A stretch of DNA of 64,000 nt from assembly GCA_963744875.1 (NCBI GenBank), contig CAVUVQ010000009.1, positions 1 through 64,000 of the forward strand, written 5' to 3'. Both the position numbers and the translations under genes were made by a program. This stretch comes from JACDAE01 sp963744875. Lineage in GTDB: Bacteria; Chloroflexota; Ktedonobacteria; Ktedonobacterales; Ktedonobacteraceae. Position 1 is the first letter of the stretch. Each line of letters begins with the position of its first letter. The notes beneath the pieces are model-generated. The model ran no database searches. It was not told where the DNA came from and saw only the letters and a program-made list of their open reading frames with translations. Positions 44,097-55,200 of the stretch are shown in pieces.

Positions 44097-44159
44097 TCTG
44101 CTACTAGTATGATGCGGAAGCCTCATGAAAGCGCAATGAGCAGCGCAATAAACATCATG
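44097..44159 (-). promoter_or_regulatory. 63-base leader, inverted partner of 34341-34403
   Basis: The complement of this block matches 34341-34403 with a handful of differences. It ends just before the RidA gene, in the same relation that the other copy has to its hydrolase. The two copies point toward each other and bracket the hydrolase-rich block. Confidence 0.5.
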
Positions 44160-44274
44160 TGCTCAGCCATTTGCGTAGCAGGGTCTGCATCAGGAGTGCT
44201 TCACACGAGGGAGCATCCCTGAGGGAGTGCCAGAGCACCACCTGGAAGTGCGCAGCAACCCGGCACATGACTCA

Positions 44275-44440
44275 GTGACTCCAGGTCAACAATGCGAGGT
44301 AATGGGAAGTAACATGTCAATTGCTGGAGGCTGTCTTCCACAAGCATTCTCCATATACTGATACCAGGTGTTGGATGCGCTCCTGCGGGTCCACATTGAT
44401 GGAGGGTCTGGGGAATGACAAGAGACTCAAGACTCTTCCT
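44275..44440 (+). repeat. About 165-bp repeated leader, second copy at 55955-56115
   Basis: Shared landmarks, in the same order and orientation, are CAATGCGA, GGGAAG.AACATG, TATACTGA, GTTGGATGCGCTC, GGGTCCACATTG and GGGTCTGGGGAA. At this locus the block precedes the BTAD regulator at 44492. No coding potential is apparent. It may be a conserved regulatory leader, a structured RNA, or a small mobile repeat. Confidence 0.5.
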
Positions 44441-44491
44441 TTGACTTCATCCTGTATGATATCAGATTTTCTGGCCAATAGGGAACATATC

Positions 44492-46646
44492 ATGAGTCAA
44501 TTGCGTCTGGCCGTGTTCGGCCCACCTGAAGTGTTTTATGACGAAAGCCGCTTGACGTTTTCCTTGCGCAAGGCGCAGGCTTTACTGCTCTATCTGGCGG
44601 TCGAAAAAGGTATGCATCCCCGCAGCAAGCTGGCGGCTCTTTTGTGGCCCGACAGTGAAACTGCCACGGCTCGCACGGCCTTGTCCAACGCCATTGCGTT
44701 GCTACGCAGTAAGCTGGCCGATACTTCCTCTGCTGAACCCAGCCATCTGCTCAGTCAGACAGATCTGCTGGGTCTGAACCCGCAGGGCGCACTCTGGCTC
44801 GACCTGGACGTAGTGCAGCAGGCCTACCAGCAGGCCCAACAGATCTCCACTCTCCCATCTGAGTATGAGGATCGCGCCTCCCTGATTGAGTAATTTGCAA
44901 CACGCCCTCTCGCTCGTTCGTGGTCCCTTCCTCGAAGGCTTCTGGCTGCGCGAAGAAACCCCCTTTGATGGGTGGGTACAGCAGCAGTGGCAGCAGTGGC
45001 AGGTCCGCCTGCACGTGCTCTGCGATCGGCTCTCCGGCTGGCAGGAGGCTTCTGGAGAGATGGAACAGGCTCAGGCCACGCTCTTACACTGGCTGGCACT
45101 CGATCCGCTCTCGGAGGAGGCGTATCGCCGCCTCATGCGAGTGCATCTGGCGCTGGGTGACGCGACCACTGCCTTGCAGGTCTATGCCACCTGCCGGGCA
45201 CGCCTGGGCCAGGAGTTGCAGATCGAGCCATCAGCGGACACCATCGCCCTGGCAGCGCATATCCGCGCTCGTGCGACACACCACAGCGCGAACCCACAGG
45301 CTCGTCCAGTCCTGGTGCAGAACCGAGCGCCATCCGAGCTGGTCGCCCCACTCATCGGACGGAAAGCCTCCTTCACCCAACTCATCGAGCGCCTTCAGCA
45401 GGCCCGGCAAGGGCAACCGCAGGCGGTGTTCCTGATGGGGGAGGCGGGCATCGGCAAAACGCGGCTGGCCAGCGAGTTTGTGGCCTGGGCCAGGGCACAG
45501 GGCGCAGAGGTGCTGAGCGGACACGCCTTCGAACTGGAAGGACGACTACCCTATCAGACGCTGGTAGAAGCACTGCGACTACAGCTAGAGGAGGAAAATG
45601 CTCCGGAAGACCTGCTGGATGACCTCTGGCTCGCCGAACTCTCACGCCTCTTGCCCGAACTGCGCGAGCGCTATCCCGATTTGCCAGTTCCCACACAGGA
45701 TGATCTGACGGCCAATCTGCGTCTGTTTGAAGCGGTCGCGCGGCTTTTAGACGCCCTGTCCAAACGGACGCCGCTGGTGCTGCTGCTGGATGACCTGCAC
45801 TGGGTGGATGAAGCCTCCCTCGACCTCGTGCGCTATCTGGGACATTACTGGCAGAGCCATGGTAGCCGGGTGCTGCTTCTGGGCACGATTCGCCGTGATG
45901 GATTGGAACTTAACCCACCACTTACTGCCCGGCTGCTTGATCTGGGACGCGACCTGCCGACCACACAGATCACTTTGCAGCCCTTGAACCAGGAGGAGAG
46001 CTTGCAGCTAGTTGAGGCCATTGTCGAGGAGGAACAGCGTGAGTTGGGTTCTGGGGAACAGATGACCCTAGCAGCAAAGACGCCAGTGGTCGCCCTGGGC
46101 CACTTCTTATTTGCACAGACAGGAGGGCAGCCATTCTATCTGCTGGAGATGCTCAAGCTCTTGCGCGAGAAGGACCTGCTGATCTCACGCATGGGTACAA
46201 ATGGCACCTGGCGGCTGGAGCCGACCCATGAACTAGTAGAGGCAATCAGGCAAGAGCAGTTCCGGCGCGAACTGGTGCCGCCCCTGGTCCGTGCGATGAT
46301 CCAGGCACGCATGGCAAAGTTGTCTCAAGCGGCACGCCTGCTGGTGATAGGCTGTGCTGTGTTGGGGAGCCGGGTGAGTGCGCAACTTCTGTGGCAGGTG
46401 GCTGAGTTGGGAGTACAGGCAGGCATCGAAGGACTGGAGGAAGCCGTCAAGAGTGGATTGCTGCGCGAAGAGGCCACAGGCGGCCAACTGGGTAGCTATA
46501 GCTTCTCCTACGAGCTGATGCGCGAGGTGGTTTACACCGAAATGGGCGCGGCGCGGCGGCATATCATGCACCAGCGAGTTCTGACGAGGGTGCACGTCGA
46601 AGGCGTAGAGACTGCCGAGCAGGTCGCTCAGGCAGCCTCGGCCTGA
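44492..46646 (+). pseudogene. BTAD-domain transcriptional regulator with AAA ATPase (SARP/AfsR-like), one frameshift
   Basis: The N-terminal part, LRLAVFGPPEVFYDESRLTF through WPDSETATARTALSNAIALLRSKL, is the winged-helix DNA-binding domain of SARP-type regulators, followed by the BTAD helical domain (LDPLSEEAYRRLMRVHLALGD). An ATPase domain starts near 45350 with LIGRKASF, Walker A GEAGIGKTRLA and Walker B LLLLDDLHWVDEAS. The frame breaks near 44885, between the DNA-binding and BTAD parts. The C-terminal tetratricopeptide region usual for these proteins is missing; the frame stops at 46646. A regulator of secondary metabolism is typical for the family. Confidence 0.82.
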
Positions 46647-46716
46647 GAGGAAGCCACGACTCTCAACCGTCAGGCGCTCTTAGTGGTCCACCAGCCGACG
46701 GTTCTCTTTACCAAAG

Positions 46717-47854
46717 TCACGATGGAATGCTCACATTCGAGAGGAACAGTCTGGGGAAAAACGTCGTGAAGGCAAGCGGAGTGAATCCATCACGTAATGA
46801 GCAGAGTAGCGGCTGCTCCCACTGACCGATCTTGCCGAAGAGAGCGGACTGCTCGATGATGGCAGCGCTCCGCTTCATGCGACGTGCCTCGTAGGCACGC
46901 AAGGCTGCTCACTGGTTCGCGCTGATCTGCCAAACAATCAGCCAGGGCGAGAGCATCTTCCAGAGCCTGACAAGCCCCTTGACCGAGGTTGGGAGTGGGG
47001 GGATGAGCCGCATCGCCAAGCAGAGTTACCCTGCCACTTCCCCAGTGATGTACTGGCCGACGATCGAAGATATCGTTGCGCAGGATGGCCTCCTCGTCGG
47101 TGGCCTCGAGCAGTCGCCCTATGGGTTCCCGCCAGCCATCAAAGAGTTGGGAGAGCCTCGCCTTCCGTTCCCCTGTGCGGTCCTGTTCGCCAGCCGGGCA
47201 ATTGAGCGTGGCATACCAGAACACCCGCCCGTTGCCAATCGGCAGCATCCCAAAGCGCTGACCTTGCCCCCACGTCTCGCTGGAAATACCTGGGGATACA
47301 TGCGCATCCTCGAAGAGGGCAACCCCACGCCAACAGGTGTAGCCACTATAGCGCGGCTGTTGCTTGCCTAGCAACTGTTCGCGGATCACGGAATACAACC
47401 CATCCGCACCGACCAGCAGATCCGCCTGCTGCTGTTGCCCATCGGCGAAGTGACTGATGACGGTCCCTTGCTCCGACTGGAAACTGACGCAGCGGGCGTG
47501 CACATGGATGCTCTCCGGATCAACCGCGCCTGCCAGCAGCCGCAAGAGATCAGCACGATGGATGCCAAGGTTGGGGGCTCCCACGCGCCGTTCGATGGTA
47601 TCTAGTCGCATGCTTCCCAGCCGTTTTCCGCGCCGGGACCAGCACTCAAAATGGGTAAGATGAGCACTGACCGCCATCAGAGCATCGGCCAGACCCAATT
47701 GCCTCAGAACCTGCACCCCATTGGCCCACAAAGTCAGGCCCGCTCCGATCTCGCGCAGCTCAGGATTACGCTCGAAGACCGCAACCTCGATGCCCTGGCG
47801 TTGTAAGGCAGAGGCCGTGGCCAGTCCGCCAATGCCGCCACCAATGATGCTCAC
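46717..47854 (-). pseudogene. FAD-dependent monooxygenase (UbiH-type), frameshifted near the C-terminus
   Basis: From the GTG at 47854 the protein has SIIGGGIGGLATASALQRQG (FAD-binding GxGxxG), the central GADGLYSVIREQLL (DG motif) and RVTLLGDAAHPPTPNLGQGA with the GD..H motif, all hallmarks of class A flavin monooxygenases. The frame shifts near 46915; the normal C-terminus LRAYEARRMKRSAAIIEQS continues in another frame to 46717. These enzymes hydroxylate aromatic rings or epoxidise alkenes. It is next to the BTAD regulator gene but on the opposite strand. Confidence 0.8.
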
Positions 47855-47962
47855 ATGAAGTGCGCTGCTTCTCCATCGACTCCCTCACGCCCTTTCTGTA
47901 CCAATACATCTGGTACTCACAGATGAACCTAAGAATTGCCTAAAGATGGCTTCCTCTCTTCA

Positions 47963-48562
47963 TTATAAGATAGCACGGAGTCGTGGCAACGCACGATGAA
48001 AACAGGTCTTTGCCGTTGTCTCTGAGATGCTGAGTTGTTTTCCTATCTCAGAAAAGGTCAATTCCCCAAAGCACCGCAAATAGACAATCGAACGCGCTTT
48101 CGGAGGGAGCACATGCAGAGCATGGACTAATTGCTCGTGGAGTTCCTGCTGTTCGAGGACACCTTCCGGCATCAGTTGCCTATCCGGGATCGCCTCCACA
48201 AAGAGCAGCTCCTCCTCACTCTCTCCCCTTTCCAATTGCGAGAAGAAGATGACCGGATGACGCCTCCTCTTGCGCAACTCATCCAGACTACGATGGTAAG
48301 ATACGCGAAAAAGCCACGCTTTGAGCGACTTATTGACACTAAGCTTTGGCAGAGAGATATAAAGCTGGAAAAAGACATGTTGGAGCACATCCTCGACCAG
48401 TTCTCCATCTTTAAGGATGTTCCTGACATAGGTACGCAAGGGCTTCTCGTACTCTTTTACCAGGGCATCAAAGAAATAAGGGTCTTCTATTGCTCCCTGT
48501 TTGTTGTCCGTGCTTGCTGCCAGCTCGTTACTCTGCTTCTCCTGTTGAAATTGGTACAGCAT
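47963..48562 (-). CDS. ECF RNA polymerase sigma factor
   Basis: A 199-residue sigma-70 family protein with region 2 (FDALVKEYEKPLRTYVRNIL, then KAWLFRVSYHRSLDELRKRR) and region 4 (LHVLPPKARSIVYLRCFGEL, TFSEIGKQLSISETTAKTCFHRALPRLR, the helix-turn-helix contacting the -35 box). No region 3, as for ECF members. The start ATG at 48562 follows GAGGAGGCG on the minus strand. The gene directly upstream encodes a lipoprotein-like propeller; an anti-sigma factor is not recognised. Confidence 0.85.
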   Translation of the reverse strand: MLYQFQQEKQSNELAASTDNKQGAIEDPYFFDALVKEYEKPLRTYVRNILKDGELVEDVLQHVFFQLYISLPKLSVNKSLKAWLFRVSYHRSLDELRKRRRHPVIFFSQLERGESEEELLFVEAIPDRQLMPEGVLEQQELHEQLVHALHVLPPKARSIVYLRCFGELTFSEIGKQLSISETTAKTCFHRALPRLRAIL

Positions 48563-48634
48563 TTCTTCGCCTCCTCTTGTTTTTCTCAACACTTGCTTCT
48601 GCACCGGGTTGCCAGAGCAGAAGCATTGCCTAGA

Positions 48635-49958
48635 TTATTGGATACTATACTGGATCTGCTGCCAGGACCTGCCGCCATCCGTCGTATGCAACAGGTGATC
48701 GCTGGTCAACCCCCAACCAGTCTGGGGATCAGTGAAGCTCAATGCATTCAACGCGTAGACGGTGTTGGAGGTTAAGGACCAGTGATCTCCGCCATCGATT
48801 GTGCTGTAGAGTTTTCCACTTTGCTTATCAGTCGCCCAGGCATGAGAGGTATCGAGCACATAGGTATTTTCGGCCTGGATGTGGGCCGCGCTTGTCTGGA
48901 ACCAGCTCAGACCACTATTGTTTGAGCGGTAGAGGACCAACAGGTTGTCATTTTGTAGTGTGACATTCACCGGCAAGAAAACAATGCTTCCAAAGAAGAC
49001 GGGCGGCTGCGAGGTATTCGTCGGGTTCACATACCCTCCCAGCAAGTGCGGTAACGCTCTGGTTTGCCATGTCTGTCCACCATTTTGCGTGAGGGAGACA
49101 GACGGAACCGTATTATCCCCACCAGCACCAAGATTGCCCGCCGCAATACCCACCTGTGTATTCTGAAAAGAGATACCTGTGACATACCCTAAGTTCAGGC
49201 CGCTGGAACTCTTGTTGGAGGAAAGTTCGCTCCATGTCTGGCCGCCATCGTTGGAATGCCAGATATCAGACCCGGCACTTCCGGCTCCTGGTGTGCCGGA
49301 AATCTCAAGCCACCCTTGCTTCACAGTGATGAAGTGTGGCACATCGACAAGAGAGACACGTGGATCGTTGATCAGGCTTCGTTGCCAACTTCTACCACCA
49401 TCCGCCGTGCGGAGAACGGTAATACCAGGGCCTTCTTGTTGATTTGCAGGTCCGATCGCAATCCAGGCATACTGCATGTTCATGAACTGGCCCCTGGCTA
49501 ATGGATTGAGTCCTGCATTGGCAGGAGTCACATCATTCCAATGAACACCACCATCGGTTGTTTGCAAAATAGAACTATTACTCAGTGCCCACCCATTCTG
49601 CTATCCAGCATACGCAGCATATTTAATATGAAAAAAAAAAAAAAAAAAAATATTGCAAAATAGAACGACTAGTCAACGCCCACCCATTGCTGCTATCCAG
49701 CATACGCAGCATCGTTAACGGGACAAGTGGCTTCGAGACCACAGTACTCGTCGCTGATGGCTGCGCTGAAGGAGTATTGCCCTGTGATGCAGTGGGGGTC
49801 ACGAGCGTCTGTGTCGATGATGCGGTTGCAGTCGGAGGGGCAGTGGTACCAATACTACCACACGCGGACAGGACACACACCAGACACAGAACGAGGAACC
49901 AGGGGAGCCGTATAAGATAGATGCTGTTTCTTCTCTCCAATTTTTTCTCTTCTTTCAT
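48635..49958 (-). pseudogene. YCF48/BNR-propeller lipoprotein, broken by a duplication and poly-A tract
   Basis: The ATG at 49958 opens a lipoprotein signal, LPWFLVLCLVCVLSACGS, with a lipobox Cys and a Thr/Ala/Pro-rich linker. The mature part has repeated propeller signatures TTDGGVHW, TADGGRSWQ, SNDGGQTWSEL, TQNGGQTWQ, STIDGGDHW, TTDGGRSWQQ. Between 49561 and 49715 a 60-base segment is duplicated around a run of 20 A (49629-49648), which breaks the frame after WALTSRSILQ. Such proteins are surface-exposed and of unknown function. The neighbouring ECF sigma factor may control it. Confidence 0.7.
49561..49715. repeat. Tandem duplication separated by a 20-A homopolymer
   Basis: The segments at about 49561-49620 and 49653-49715 are nearly the same (shared TTGCAAAATAGAAC, CCCACCCATT, CTATCCAGCATACGCAGCA). 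The run of A at 49629-49648 sits between them. The arrangement interrupts the lipoprotein gene. Confidence 0.65.
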
Positions 49959-50039
49959 TATTCGCGAAGACAGGCATTGACCGAAATGGTACGCCCACCT
50001 GATAGATACCAGTGTAGCAACAATGGCTGACGAAATCAC

Positions 50040-50302
50040 CGTCCATCAGTTCTCATCTCACTTGCCATTACTTTGCATACTAGTGTCTGAAATCCTTCCC
50101 TAATCGTTCGATAGACCGTAGGCCAAGAGGAAGCATTCTCATCAAAGGGAACAATCTTCATTTTGAGCTGGGGATAGGTATCGTTGATGACCCTTCGCGT
50201 CTGCGGCACTCTCATGTCGTGCGAGATAAAGGGTATCGTTCATTGTTTTGCATGGGTGCACGGGTTTATTCCATTGCACCCTACACCCACGGAGAAGAAA
50301 GA
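50040..50302. other. Region with broken coding remnants, unidentified
   Basis: On the minus strand, phrases such as RRVINDTYPQLKMKIVPFDE and SWPTVYRTIREGFQ can be read between about 50090 and 50200 without a start or continuation. The family is not recognised. No other signal is seen. Confidence 0.3.
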
Positions 50303-50530
50303 ATGATGGAACGAAATAGGCTGGCCGTTTTTGAGAGAAGAGCAGGAGACTTCTGGATCTTCTGGACGGGTACAGACCATTTCACAAATTGGCAGTGCGC
50401 TCACTGGTACAGCACTGCCCCTACTGGTCTTCAAGCTCAGTGGCTCTGCCTTGAACCTGGGAGTGGCCTCGGCGGCGATACTGGGTACCTTACCCGCTCT
50501 TTGGGCTCTTTATCGGTGCCTGGGATGTGT
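50303..50530 (+). pseudogene. MFS transporter N-terminal fragment
   Basis: Two ATG codons (50303, 50306) follow GGAGAAG. In alternating frames the sequence reads AVFERRAGDFWIFWTG, QTISQIGSALTGTALPLLVF, KLSGSALNLGVASAAILGTL, PALLFGLFIGAW-like, which is the first two transmembrane helices of a major-facilitator-superfamily permease of the macrolide-efflux type. Everything after about 50530 is lost. Confidence 0.55.
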
Positions 50531-50667
50531 CAGAACTGAGAACACAGGTGGTATCAACAAAATTGCATCGCTAACTTATATGGTCATGCGTGTATTACAC
50601 ACTCCAAGATAATGCATTGAAGGTTTTTAGCCTCTGAATTGTGTGAACAGTTTCTTAGGAACAGCCC

Positions 50668-52033
50668 TTAGAAGTCTTGCTCTTTCCAAAGTGGAACGCG
50701 TCCCTGTGCCACAAGCATCGAATCATATCCAGGTTGGGTAAAAAGGGCATGCAATTGGCGCCCTTGCTCCTTCCAAGGTGGAACGCGTCCCTGTGCCGCA
50801 AGCATCGAATCATATCCAGGTTGGGTAAAAAGGGCATGCAATTGGCGCCGACGCATCCCCATGTTCCCTCCATCGTACAGTGGGAAAACGAGCGCATCTC
50901 GCAGCAAGCGCTCTAATGGGGTCTTCTTCGTGTAGCTTTCCACGCCGACCAGGCGCATCGCATCGTAGATGACCTGCACCGCGAGTTCCGAACAATAGAC
51001 CTTGGCCATAACCGCCAGCTCTTCTCCGTCGTCCATCCGTTTGCTCAAGGTAATGGCATGCCTTCCAGGTCAGGTAGCGTGCTGCCTCAATCCGCATCTT
51101 GATGTCAGCGAGCATGTAGCCAACATTTTGATGCTCAATGATCGGTCCTGAACCCAGGCGCCGCTCAGATTTGGCAAAGTCAAGGGCATAGTCAAAGGCA
51201 GCGCGCATCACGCCGACGCAGGCCGCCGCGATGAGCGCAGCCGACCAGGAGAAGGCGCCCGACACGATCTCCAGACCCTGGCTCGGACGACCAATGAGAT
51301 GGTTCGCTGGCACCCGGACCTCCTCAAAGTGGACTCGAGAACTCATCACCCCACGATTTCCTAGCTTGTCGTAGACATCGATGACCTGCACGCCGGCAGC
51401 ATCCCCCGGTACCATCACTACTGCCAGCGATTCGCGTGCTCCTTTGGTCGGGTCGGTCCGGCAGACGACGGAGTACAGATGGGCTCCTTTGCCATGCCAG
51501 CCAGAACCATTGGTGGTGTAGTGTTTTTGCCCGGTGACGACCCATTCATCCCCATCGCGACGGGCGAATGTCTGCACCCCCGCTTCAGCATCAGCGGAGT
51601 CGAAATTTGCACCACCACCCACCTCAGTAAAGGCGAATGCAGCGAGCAATGCCCCATCCGCGTCATCGACGAAGGGTTGGAGGAATAGCTTGCGTTGGGC
51701 CGCGTTCCCGAATTGAATGACGGGCTGGAGTCCCACTCCACTGGCCAGCAGCGTCGTGGGGACATTGACATCCACGCGTGCCAATTCCTCGACAGCAAGG
51801 GCAAAATCAACCAGTCCGAAGCCCAGACCTCCATTGACCACGGGAATGAACGACTTCGTGAACCCGGCTTTGGCCATTTCGCGGTACGCCGCGCGCGTGG
51901 AACAAAACGCCTCAGCTGGATCAGCAATCGCATCAATTTGCGCTGAAATAGGAGCCAATACCGCCTCGGCAAAGGCGTGGGCATCGTCCTGGAGTGCGCG
52001 TTGTTCTGGGCTAAGCGTGAAGTCGATTGGCAT
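50668..52033 (-). pseudogene. Acyl-CoA dehydrogenase, one frameshift, duplicated C-terminal end
   Basis: The ATG at 52033 opens MPIDFTLSPEQRALQDDAHA, the usual start. AFAFTEVGGGANF and WVVTGQKHYTTNGSGW are the flavin- and substrate-loop motifs; KACHYLEQTDGRGEELAVMA then bridges a one-base break near 51030 to AKVYCSELAVQVIYDAMRLV with the helix-G region. The last part, RQLHALFTQPGYDSML..QGRVP.WKEQ, occurs twice in tandem. The family oxidises acyl-CoA at alpha-beta. A role in the hydrolase-rich catabolic surroundings is likely (inference). Total length is about 455 residues, roughly 30 above average because of the duplication. Confidence 0.82.
50676..50849. repeat. 87-bp in-frame tandem duplication
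   Basis: Units 50676-50762 and 50763-50849 differ at a few positions only. The period of 87 bases is exactly 29 codons, so the reading frame of the acyl-CoA dehydrogenase is kept, adding one extra 29-residue unit to its C-terminus. Confidence 0.8.
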
Positions 52034-52227
52034 GGTGAGTTTCCTTTCTCTTAGTGTGCTACCACATAGCAGCAACAAATAGGACTCTGAAACTAACCAT
52101 TTGGAGAAAAGCAGCATTACGAAACCAACAGAGAGTGACCAGGAGACTACTCCTAGTATATAAAGTAGAGCTATATCGGTCAAGCTGAACAGTTTCTCCT
52201 GCCATCAGCCATCCCATCATGCTGAGA
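52034..52227. other. Spacer between acyl-CoA dehydrogenase and the WD40 gene
   Basis: AT-rich stretch with TATATAAAGTAG near 52157; on the minus strand it could hold the promoter of the acyl-CoA dehydrogenase. No gene seen. Confidence 0.3.
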
Positions 52228-55200
52228 TCACAACGCTGTCGGTGAAACTTCTTCCGCATCTACTGCGCCCAACGCACGCAGCGAGGCCTGTTGTGCCTCG
52301 GTGAGACCCTGGATGCCCGTGATAGTGAGTCGCTCGTAGGGCCGGTCCCGCCGCAGCGTGTGCAGCTGCTCGCCGCTCTCAAGGTCCCAGAGCTTGATGG
52401 CCCCGTCATCGCCGCAACTGGCCAGCCTGCTCCCATCGGGACTCACCTTGAGCGCTTGCACCGTTCCCTGATGCGCCTCTCGCACCCGCACGCACTTCTC
52501 CGCTCTGCAGATCCCACCAGCGCAGCCTGCCATCACTGCCTCCACTGATCAGCATCTCCCCACTGGGGACCCAGGCTGAGCGCAGAGACCATCCCCGGAT
52601 GCCCTTCAAAGGCATGCACCGACTCCCCGCTGTGCGCATCCCACACGAAGAGCTCTCCGCCCTCTCTGCCGCTGCCACCAGAGGCCAGCCGCCTCCCATC
52701 GGGGCTCCAGGCCACGCTCATGACGGCTCCCTGATGTCCTGCCAGCCGCCGCTGCAGCGTGCCATCGGTCGCCTCCCACACATAGACGGTGCCATCATCG
52801 CCCCCACCGACCACCCGCGTGCCATCGGGCTCCAGGCCACGCGCCGGAGCCAGGTTGCGAGCGCACGATCTGCCCATCGCAGTGGTGTTTGCGGCCACAT
52901 CCCACACCTGCACGCCACGCTGATAGGTGCCGCAGGCCAGCAGCTTTCCGTCTGGACTCCAGGCCACGCCGTAGAAGATGGTGTCAGCGGAGTCGGCGTC
53001 CCCAATGATCTGGAGACAGGAGCCCGAGGTTGGGTCCCAGAGCCGGATGGCGCTCGTCCCAGCCGGAACTGGCCAGCCTGCTCCCATCGGGACTCCATGC
53101 CACGCCGTATACACGCCAGCGATGGCCGCGCAACACACTTGGTGGCTTCCCACCGGCCACATCCCAGATGGTGACCAGCGTATCCGTGCCGCCACTGACC
53201 AGCTGCGTGCCATCTGGACTCCAGTCGAGGTCGTAGAGGGAGGTCGCGTAGCCCTGCATGACGCGCACGCACTGCCCACGTTCGACCTCCCACAGCCGCA
53301 GGGTGCCATCGTCACTGCCACTGAGCAGGTGGCGGCTGTCGGGGGTGAAGGCCAGGCTGTACACATCACCGCTATGTCCCTGCAGCACGGCCCGCAAGGT
53401 GCCGAGCTTCCCATCCCACAGCCGGATGGTGTGGTCAAAGCTGCCACTGGCCAGCGTGCCTCCATCCGGACTCCAGGCCACGCACTGCACCCTCTCCGTA
53501 TGCCCCGAGAGCGTCTGGAGACAGCGCCCACTCTCGACCTCCCACAGCTTGACGGTGCCATCCCAGCTCGCGCTGGCGAGGATGCTGCCGTCGGGGGCAA
53601 AGGCCAGGCCGCGCACCCAGATGCGATGCCCGGCAAAGCGTCTGCACGCAGGAGGCTCTCCCGCTGGGTGGATCTCCCACAGCCGGATCGTGCCCGCGAA
53701 GTCGCCACTGGCGAGCAGGTGCCCATCCGGGCTCCAGGCCAGCGAGATGACGGAACTGGGATGCGGCAATTCCTCCAGGATGGTGCCCAGCTTCGGCATC
53801 CCAGAGCCGGACTAGTCGCATTAACTCCCACACTGGCAAGCAGTCTGCCATCGGGAGAAAAAGCCAGGCACCATGTACCCTGCGTGTGCCAGCCCGACCA
53901 GAGCAGGGCACCAGCTCTCGACGTCCCACAGCTTGACGCTGCCATCCTCGCTTCCACTGGCAAGCGTGTGTTCATCCGGGCTGAAGGCGAGGGCCAACGT
54001 CGTGTCGGTATGGGCCTGCCAGGCCAGGTGTAGGCGCTTGCCTTCCTCGCGCCACACCCGCACTTCTCCTCGCCTGCTGCCGGCCGCCCAGTACTGCCCG
54101 CTGCTGACTGATGACCACGGCGGTGATGGCATCGAAGGTCTCGGTAAAGACGCACTCACGCATCAAGGCCCCGGCAAGCGTCGTATCTTGCATCTCGACC
54201 CCTTGCAAGTACGCCCCCCGAATGGCGAGCCGTGAGAGGTCCAGGCCACGCAGGTGCCCTCGCAGCTCTTTGAGCAGAGTGATCACGTTGGCCGGGCCAT
54301 AGCCCTGGCTGTGGCCTATCTTCCGTGCGGAATGTGCGTGAGCAGGCGCAGAGGCTGCTCCTCGACGCTGTGCGTCTGCTCCGAGTTCGGCGCGCAGCCG
54401 CTCGAGGAGGGGACGCACCAGCAGGCGCACCTGGACTCTCTCGCACATAGTCTTTGGCTTGCGCCTGCTCGAGGGCATACCGGCGCAGTGGTCCAGCGCC
54501 ATTGTTCTGATCTCCTCGGCCAGTTGCTCGAGCAGGGCATCGGTGAGGTACTCCATCACCACCGATTGCAGGCTAAAGCTGCCTGCTGCTCCCCGCTCGA
54601 CCAGGGAGCGTCGCGAGAGCGCTTCCAACGCCTCCAGCACCTGCGCGCGCGTCGGCCTGGGGACCAGCAGGGAGAGCAAGGTGTCGAGCGGCGTCCACTC
54701 GCGCAGCACAGCCAGCCAGGTGAGCAGCAGGTGCTCCAGCGGCGTCAGGCGCGCCACTTGCTGGCGCAGCACCGGGCGGACGCCGTTGAAGATCAGTTCC
54801 CCTACTGCAGGAAGCGGGACGATCTCACCCGCGAAGAGGTCGAGATGGCCTGCGCCACGATTTTGAGCGCCAGCGGATTGCCCGCGTAGCTGGCGACGAG
54901 GTGCTGCCAGGCGGACAGATGTCCCGCGTAGGTCCTTGTCGCGAGCAGGTCGTGGGCGGTCTGTTCGTCAACCCCAGCAGGCGCAGTGAGCGGACTGGCG
55001 CGCGCACGCCCTTCCAGCGGCCTCGATCTCCCTGGGCTTCTCGCGGGTGGTCAGCAGCACACAGCTCTGGTGGGCCGACTCGGCCAGGCGCTCGATCAGC
55101 CGCCCGTAGCCCTCGTAGCCGGGCAGGTAGTTGCCCTCCGGGTCCCCGCTCTCCAGCAGCGTCTCCAGATTGTCGAGCACCAGCAGACAGCGCTCGCCTG

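Noticed and set aside
44321..44491. An N-terminal extension of the BTAD regulator
   Set aside because: The extra residues come from the repeated leader sequence shared with 55955-56115, and the family homology begins at the ATG at 44492.
48131..48775. Plus-strand frames opposite the sigma factor and the lipoprotein
   Set aside because: They have no motifs, no ribosome sites, and mirror well-supported minus-strand genes.
52978..54033. A long plus-strand reading frame opposite the WD40 gene
   Set aside because: It is an antisense shadow: its composition mirrors the WD40 repeats on the minus strand and it has no family motifs of its own.
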